DNA from: Kouleothrix aurantiaca
GTDB lineage: Bacteria > Chloroflexota > Chloroflexia > Chloroflexales > Roseiflexaceae
Length of the DNA stretch: 9,379 nt
Assembly (NCBI GenBank): GCA_001399705.1
Contig: LJCR01000050.1
Coordinates: 1 to 9,379 of the forward strand
Direction of reading: 5' to 3'
Below the pieces are notes generated by a model. The model was not told the origin of the DNA, searched no databases, and saw only the letters and a program-made list of their open reading frames with translations. Position 1 is the first letter of the stretch, and the number at the start of each line of letters is the position of its first letter. Shown here piece by piece: positions 5,815-9,379 of the stretch. The position numbers were made by a program, and so were the translations under genes.

Positions 5815-5822
5815 CGCGCTCG
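5802..5822. repeat. GC-rich perfect hairpin across the receiver stop codon
   Basis: CGAGCGCGC (5802-5810), loop ATA, GCGCGCTCG (5814-5822): nine perfect pairs, with the TAG stop at 5812-5814 in the loop and stem. No T-run follows, so it is not a standard intrinsic terminator. It could protect the 3' end of the message or slow ribosomes at termination. Confidence 0.5.
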
Positions 5823-5935
5823 CGCCTGCCAAGCGCATCATGCCCACGCGCAAAACGGTGTACAAGCGAAACGCTCGTGTTCCAGGCCAATCTGGCGGGG
5901 CACAAGCACCTTCCTCACTGAGATAGGGCTTTCGC

Positions 5936-7030
5936 TTGTACTCTTTTTGCACTTACTTCGATCAGCACTACCTTCCGCGCGGCCTGGCGCTAATCCGCTC
6001 GCTTCAGCAGCACTGCGCGCCATTTCACCTGTGGGTGCTGTGCCTGGACGATATTTGCCACGCTGCGCTGGCCCAGCTCGCCCTGCCCGAGCTGACGCTG
6101 ATCTCACTGGGCGAGCTTGAGCGCGCCCTGCCTGAGCTGCCCGCAGCGCGGCAGAACCGATCGCTGGTAGAATATTATTTCACCTGCACGCCTGCGCTGA
6201 CGTGGCATGTGCTTCAGCAGAACCCCGCGATCGATCTGCTGATGTATCTCGACGCCGATATGTTATTCTTCAGCAACCCCGCGCCGGTGGTGGCAGAAAT
6301 GGCGCGCCACGCGATCACGGTTATTCCACACCGCTACCCGGCCTACCTCGAGGGCATGAATATCTACGGGGTGTATAACGTCGGCCTGCTGGCGTTTCGG
6401 CGCGATGCGACCGGGCTGGCATGCCTGCGGCAGTGGTACGAGCAGTGCGTGGAGTGGTGCTACGACCGGCTGGAAGGCGAGCGCTACGCCGACCAGAAGT
6501 ACCTCGAGCGCTGGCCCGAGCAGTTTGGCGATGTGCTGGTGCTGGGGCACAAAGGTGTGAACACCGCGCCCTGGAATTTGATGAATTACCGCTTCAGCCT
6601 GCGCGGCGGGCAGGTGTTCGTCGACGACGACCCGCTGGTGCTGTTCCATTTTCATGGCTTCAAGCAGCCGCGCCGCTGGCTCTACGATACCCACACAGCG
6701 CGCTACGCAACCCACCCACCACGCGTCGCCCGAACCCATGTGTATCGTGCCTATATCGCCGCACTGGGGGCAGCGCGCAACACCGCCCAGGTTGCGGCAG
6801 GCGTGCGCTATGCCGAGGCACATGCGCCGAAGCGCACGCTGGCGGCGCGGGCACGGCGGCCGGCGCATTATTCGCTCGGCATGGCGCAAGGGCGCTACCT
6901 GATCGACATGCGCGCCCTGCTGCTGAGCGGCGTGCTGCGGCATCTGTTCCGGCAGGCGCGCAGTCCGCTGGTGTATATTGAGTGGCTGAACGGGCTTGCG
7001 CCGCTGGCGTATCACGGCGGCTTCTGGTAG
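5936..7030 (+). CDS. putative GT-A fold glycosyltransferase
   Basis: A 364-residue protein started at TTG 5936, with TAGGG 7 nt upstream. Motifs fit an uncharacterised nucleotide-sugar transferase family: an N-terminal FCTYFDQHYLPRGLALIRSL segment, the metal-binding D106-A-D108 in MYLDADMLFF, GVYNVGLLAFRRD (145-157), the cysteine/tryptophan-rich WYEQCVEWC (167-175), ADQKYLERW (185-193), GVNTAPWNL (207-215) and LVLFHFHGFK (234-243). These resemble enzymes of surface polysaccharide or glycan assembly, but donor and acceptor cannot be read from the sequence. The last ~115 residues are arginine- and alanine-rich and less conserved in appearance. There is no signal peptide and no clear membrane helix, so it is probably cytoplasmic. 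No other sugar genes are nearby. An intrinsic terminator follows directly. Confidence 0.8.
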   Translation: MYSFCTYFDQHYLPRGLALIRSLQQHCAPFHLWVLCLDDICHAALAQLALPELTLISLGELERALPELPAARQNRSLVEYYFTCTPALTWHVLQQNPAIDLLMYLDADMLFFSNPAPVVAEMARHAITVIPHRYPAYLEGMNIYGVYNVGLLAFRRDATGLACLRQWYEQCVEWCYDRLEGERYADQKYLERWPEQFGDVLVLGHKGVNTAPWNLMNYRFSLRGGQVFVDDDPLVLFHFHGFKQPRRWLYDTHTARYATHPPRVARTHVYRAYIAALGAARNTAQVAAGVRYAEAHAPKRTLAARARRPAHYSLGMAQGRYLIDMRALLLSGVLRHLFRQARSPLVYIEWLNGLAPLAYHGGFW

Positions 7031-7041
7031 CGAATGAGCAG

Positions 7042-7074
7042 AGCGGAGCTGGACGTTTCCAACTCCGCTTTTTT
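7042..7074 (+). terminator. intrinsic terminator after the glycosyltransferase
   Basis: AGCGGAGCTGGA (7042-7053), loop CGTT, TCCAACTCCGCT (7058-7069): 11 pairs with one C-A mismatch, running into six T residues (7069-7074). It begins 11 nt after the stop codon. Confidence 0.88.
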
Positions 7075-7090
7075 GCGCTGCGCAATGCCT

Positions 7091-7256
7091 CACCAAATAC
7101 GGATGATTCCTTCTGAATTGTCATCCTGAGCCCTTCGGCTACGCTCAGGATACACTCCGCGAAGCATCTTTCGTTGCTGTGAACAGGAGATTTTTCACTC
7201 CGCTAACGCTCCGTTCAGAATGACAAAATGTACGTATTTACCCGAACTTGGTATGA
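7091..7256 (+). repeat. interspersed repeat, long copy (left of methyltransferase)
   Basis: Matches 8325-8446 in the same orientation from CACCAAATAC to TTTACCCGAACTTGG-ATGA. The core is bounded by TGTCAT (7119-7124) and ATGACA (7220-7225), a terminal inverted repeat resembling TGTCATTCTGA. Inside is a perfect 9-bp hairpin, ATCCTGAGC...GCTCAGGAT, around CCTTCGGCTAC. This copy has 43 bp more than the other, bounded by direct repeats ACTCCGC (7154-7160 and 7197-7203). The extra piece contains an imperfect inverted pair GAAGCATCT/AGATTTTTC. No protein is encoded. Elements with TGTCATTCTGAG-like ends are scattered in many bacterial genomes; the exact family is not assigned. Confidence 0.8.
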
Positions 7257-7381
7257 GTATGCGGCCGCGCATTCCGGTTGCGTGCTTTTGCCTGCGGCAG
7301 CTATGTGTCCAATTTTTCGCGCACTCCGCCAACTCCATCAGCGGAAGCAGGAAAGAACGTCAGCATTGCAATCACCTATCC
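7257..7381. other. intergenic stretch without recognisable features
   Basis: Between the long repeat copy and the methyltransferase stop codon I see no gene, promoter or convincing terminator on either strand. A weak 5-6 bp stem TCCGC/GCGGA (within 7323-7349) lacks a T-run on the minus strand, so termination of the methyltransferase message is unexplained here. Confidence 0.5.
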
Positions 7382-8215
7382 CTATTCCCAGGCACGCAAG
7401 CCCGCGCTGAAAGCGCACTTGCGCTTGCGCGCCAGGTACAGCACCGCGAGGTACGATTTCGTGACAGTGCCCGCATAGCGCCGCTCGATCAGGTCGGCGA
7501 TGGCGCGAAATATTTCTGCGCGGGTGGCATCGTTGAGGCTGCGGTAGTTCGAGAAGGTGTTGTGCAGGCGCACAAATTCGTCGGCTGCATAGCTGCGCGC
7601 CCACGGGTAGGTTCGGGCGACGGTTGGCGCAAACAGGCCCGTGGCGTCGATCGCGGCGGCAGCGGCGGCGATGCTTGCCGCGAGGTCGGGCGGGTTGCGC
7701 GGGTCGGGCCAGTCGGGCGCAAGATCCTGCTCAATCGCGTGCAGGTCGGCGGCGAACGCCGGGTCGAGCGGCATGTGCTCGTGCGCAAAGATCGCGAGGC
7801 TGCCGGTGGGTTTCAGGGCGGCGGCGGCCTTGGGGTAGCCTAGCTCGGCTGGAATCCAGTGGAACGCGGTCGCCGCCATCACCAGATCGAACGCGCCCGC
7901 CTGCGTGGGCCATTCCTCAAACGCGCCGTGGTGAAACGCGACGTGCGGGTAACTCGCGAATTTGCGGCGGGCAACCGCCAGCATTGCAGCCCCGATATCC
8001 AGGCACAGCATGTGGTCGCCGCGCTCGGCAAAGGGCTGCGTGGCCTGCCCGGTTCCGCAGCCGATTTCCAGAATACTGGCCGGCGACGGCAGCGCAGCCA
8101 GCGCCACAATATCGTCGATCAGGGCGGGCGGGTAGCCTGGGCGCGCCGCGTCGTACTCCTCGGCCACCTGGTCGAAGCTGGTGCGAAAATGGCTGGGGCG
8201 CGGGTCGGTGGGCAT
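7382..8215 (-). CDS. class I SAM-dependent methyltransferase
   Basis: A 277-residue Rossmann-fold methyltransferase. The N-terminal FRTSFDQVAEEYDAARPGYP (10-29) is typical of the small-molecule methyltransferase group related to UbiE and trans-aconitate methyltransferase. Motif I, ILEIGCGTGQ (48-57), binds SAM; the acidic end of strand 2 is in LCLDIGAAM; motif IV-like FDLVMAATAFHWI follows. The substrate cannot be read from the sequence. The start is the ATG at 8215-8213 because GGAG (8226-8223) lies 7 nt upstream; the open frame further upstream has no family-like residues. It stands alone on the minus strand and is bracketed by two direct copies of an intergenic repeat, which suggests an accessory or mobile position. 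No strong promoter was found; TATGGT near 8250 could be a weak -10. Confidence 0.88.
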   Translation of the reverse strand: MPTDPRPSHFRTSFDQVAEEYDAARPGYPPALIDDIVALAALPSPASILEIGCGTGQATQPFAERGDHMLCLDIGAAMLAVARRKFASYPHVAFHHGAFEEWPTQAGAFDLVMAATAFHWIPAELGYPKAAAALKPTGSLAIFAHEHMPLDPAFAADLHAIEQDLAPDWPDPRNPPDLAASIAAAAAAIDATGLFAPTVARTYPWARSYAADEFVRLHNTFSNYRSLNDATRAEIFRAIADLIERRYAGTVTKSYLAVLYLARKRKCAFSAGLRAWE

Positions 8216-8324
8216 GTGCGTTCTCCACAGGTCTGGCGAATTCACAGCGATACCATAGCATGGCGTGCCAGAATGGCGCGTCATTCTTTTTGGGGAATGT
8301 GCAGGGTCAACGTTGAAATGATGA

Positions 8325-8446
8325 CACCAAATACAGATGATTACTTTCATCTGTCATGCCGAGCCCTTCGGCTACGCTCAGGATACACTCCGCTATCGCT
8401 CCGTTCAGAATGACAAAACAAAAGTGTTTACCCGAACTTGGCATGA
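8325..8446 (+). repeat. interspersed repeat, short copy (right of methyltransferase)
   Basis: Same orientation as 7091-7256. The core runs from TGTCAT (8352-8357) to ATGACA (8410-8415), 64 bp against 107 bp in the other copy. The CCTTCGGCTACGCTCAGGAT block is identical, but two changes on the left arm (GCCGAGC for CCTGAGC) weaken the internal hairpin. One ACTCCGC remains where the long copy has two. Homology continues outside the core on both sides, so the duplicated unit is larger than the terminal-repeat core. The adjoining stretch 8216-8324 holds only the upstream region of the methyltransferase. Confidence 0.8.
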
Positions 8447-8463
8447 TACACCGATGAAGTCGA

Positions 8464-8490
8464 TAATCTGTGTAATCTGCCTAATCTGTG
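8464..8490 (+). repeat. three-unit 9-bp tandem repeat
   Basis: TAATCTGTG (8464-8472), TAATCTGCC (8473-8481), TAATCTGTG (8482-8490), followed by GATGGATTTTGGGACACAG. It lies between the short repeat copy and the hisD promoter and encodes nothing obvious. Sequences of this 'AATCTGTG' type recur in intergenic DNA of several bacterial groups. Confidence 0.6.
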
Positions 8491-8532
8491 GATGGATTTT
8501 GGGACACAGAAATCACGAATTGCGGGCTGCAA

Positions 8533-8541
8533 TGGTATACT
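8533..8541 (+). promoter_or_regulatory. extended -10 promoter for hisD
   Basis: TGGTATACT provides TG-n plus TATACT (8536-8541, five of six consensus bases). No good -35 box is present, consistent with an extended -10 type. Transcription would start near 8548, about 39 nt before the hisD ATG. Confidence 0.5.
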
Positions 8542-8586
8542 ATCAGCTCGAATAAACGGCCCAAACCTCACCAGAAAGATACCGCT

Positions 8587-9379
8587 ATGCCCATCCCAAT
8601 TCTTGACGATGTGGCCGCCGCGCGCGGCACGATCCTGCGCCGCATGCCGCTCGACGAAGTGGCGGTGCCGCCGGCCCTGCTCGACGGCATCGAGCGCATT
8701 TTTGGCGCTCGCCTCTCGCCCGCCGAAGCCGTCGACCGGATCATCCGCGACGTGCGCGCGCGCGGCGACGAGGCCCTGCTCGATTGGAGCGCCCAGCTCG
8801 ACAATGGCCGCCGCGAGGCGCTTGAGGTGCCGCGCGCGCGCTGGCAGGCCGCCGCAGAGGCGCTCGACCCGGCGCTGCTCGACGCGCTGCGGCTTGCCGC
8901 TGCCGAAATCGAACGCTTTCACCGGCGGCAGGCGCGCAACTCATGGGTTGATTTCAGCGTCGAAGGGGCACTGGGGCAGATCGTCGTGCCGCTGCAGCGC
9001 GTCGGGCTGTATGCCCCGGGCGGCAGCGCGCCGCTCCCGTCGTCGCTGCTGATGGCAGCCATCCCGGCGCGGGTGGCTGGCGTAGAAGAGATTATCGTCT
9101 GTTCGCCGCCGCAGCGCGCCACTGGCGAGGTTCACGATCTGGTGCTGGCGGCCGCACATGTCGCGGGGGTCGACCGAGTGTTTGCGCTTGGCGGCGCGCA
9201 GGCGATTGCGGGCATGGCCTATGGCACTGCGAGCGTGCCGCAGGTCGACAAGATCGCCGGGCCGGGCAACCTGTTTGTGGTGCTGGCGAAGCGCGCCGTC
9301 TACGGCGTGGTGGGGATCGAGGCGCTGCCCGGGCCGACCGAGACGCTGGTGATTGCCGACGCAAGCGCCGACCCGCGCC
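8587..9379 (+). CDS. hisD: histidinol dehydrogenase, 5' part (3' end outside window)
   Basis: HisD oxidises L-histidinol to L-histidine in two NAD-dependent steps, the last reaction of histidine synthesis. 264 codons are visible of the usual ~430. Family features: the N-terminal IIRDVRARGDEALLDWSAQ, RVGLYAPGGSAPLPSSLLMA, ALGGAQAIAGMAYGT, KIAGPGNLFVVLAKR and the signature region GIEALPGPTETLVIAD. In the signature this protein has Glu for the usual Asp (GID) and Pro-Gly-Pro-Thr where most have Ala-Gly-Pro-Ser. The zinc and catalytic histidine region lies beyond the edge. The ribosome binding site is weak (AGAAAGA about 8 nt before the ATG). No stop codon occurs before position 9379. Other HisD-superfamily dehydrogenases exist, but the glycine-rich motifs fit HisD proper best. 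Confidence 0.92.
   Translation, partial: MPIPILDDVAAARGTILRRMPLDEVAVPPALLDGIERIFGARLSPAEAVDRIIRDVRARGDEALLDWSAQLDNGRREALEVPRARWQAAAEALDPALLDALRLAAAEIERFHRRQARNSWVDFSVEGALGQIVVPLQRVGLYAPGGSAPLPSSLLMAAIPARVAGVEEIIVCSPPQRATGEVHDLVLAAAHVAGVDRVFALGGAQAIAGMAYGTASVPQVDKIAGPGNLFVVLAKRAVYGVVGIEALPGPTETLVIADASADPR

Noticed and set aside
7220..7843. Plus-strand frames across 7220-7843
   Set aside because: They begin inside the repeat and run antisense to the methyltransferase, without a ribosome binding site or family motif.
8250..8270. Sigma-54-like element (CTGGCACG followed by GC) upstream of the methyltransferase
   Set aside because: The -24 part fits but the -12 TTGC element is missing at the correct spacing.
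8269..8290. Possible plus-strand terminator AGAATG-GCGCGT-CATTCT followed by T residues
   Set aside because: Only a 6-bp stem, and no plus-strand gene ends nearby. It lies in the upstream region of a minus-strand gene.

Overview
The window is GC-rich and gene-dense, and reads as bacterial chromosome. Gene content (a CdsA/RseP pair, Ppx/GppA with an HD domain, a Cas4-like nuclease carrying membrane helices, HisD), frequent GTG/TTG starts, mixed strong and weak ribosome binding sites, and interspersed repeats ending in TGTCAT...ATGACA suggest a Chloroflexota (Chloroflexales-like) genome. That placement is inference from style and family resemblance, not proof.

Positions 1-2489 form a minus-strand operon. 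A consensus-like promoter at 2461-2489 drives rseP (site-2 intramembrane protease). It is followed tightly by two overlapping ORFs that together make a membrane-anchored Cas4/RecB-type PD-(D/E)XK nuclease, then an acidic 90-aa protein, then the start of another small protein that runs off the left edge. Positions 2641-3405 hold a separate minus-strand unit: cdsA (CDP-diglyceride synthase) with its own extended -10 promoter and a hairpin terminator. The encoded CdsA lacks the usual N-terminal membrane segments.

Positions 3441-5250 hold a divergent plus-strand operon: promoter, an unlisted 53-aa single-pass membrane protein, then a Ppx/GppA phosphatase with a C-terminal HD domain, closed by a clear intrinsic terminator. 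Next on the plus strand are a stand-alone CheY-like receiver (5416-5814) and an uncharacterised GT-A glycosyltransferase (5936-7030) with its own intrinsic terminator.

Positions 7091-8446 are accessory in character: a minus-strand SAM-dependent methyltransferase bracketed by two same-orientation copies of an intergenic repeat, the two copies differing by exactly 43 bp. The right edge (8587-9379) holds the first 264 codons of hisD (histidine biosynthesis) behind an extended -10 promoter and a short 9-bp tandem repeat.

The most interesting features are the nuclease split inside its membrane hairpin and co-transcribed with a site-2 protease, the N-terminally short CdsA with a leader ORF in its place, the small membrane protein ahead of ppx, and the repeat-flanked methyltransferase. 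No CRISPR array, tRNA, rRNA or transposase gene was seen.
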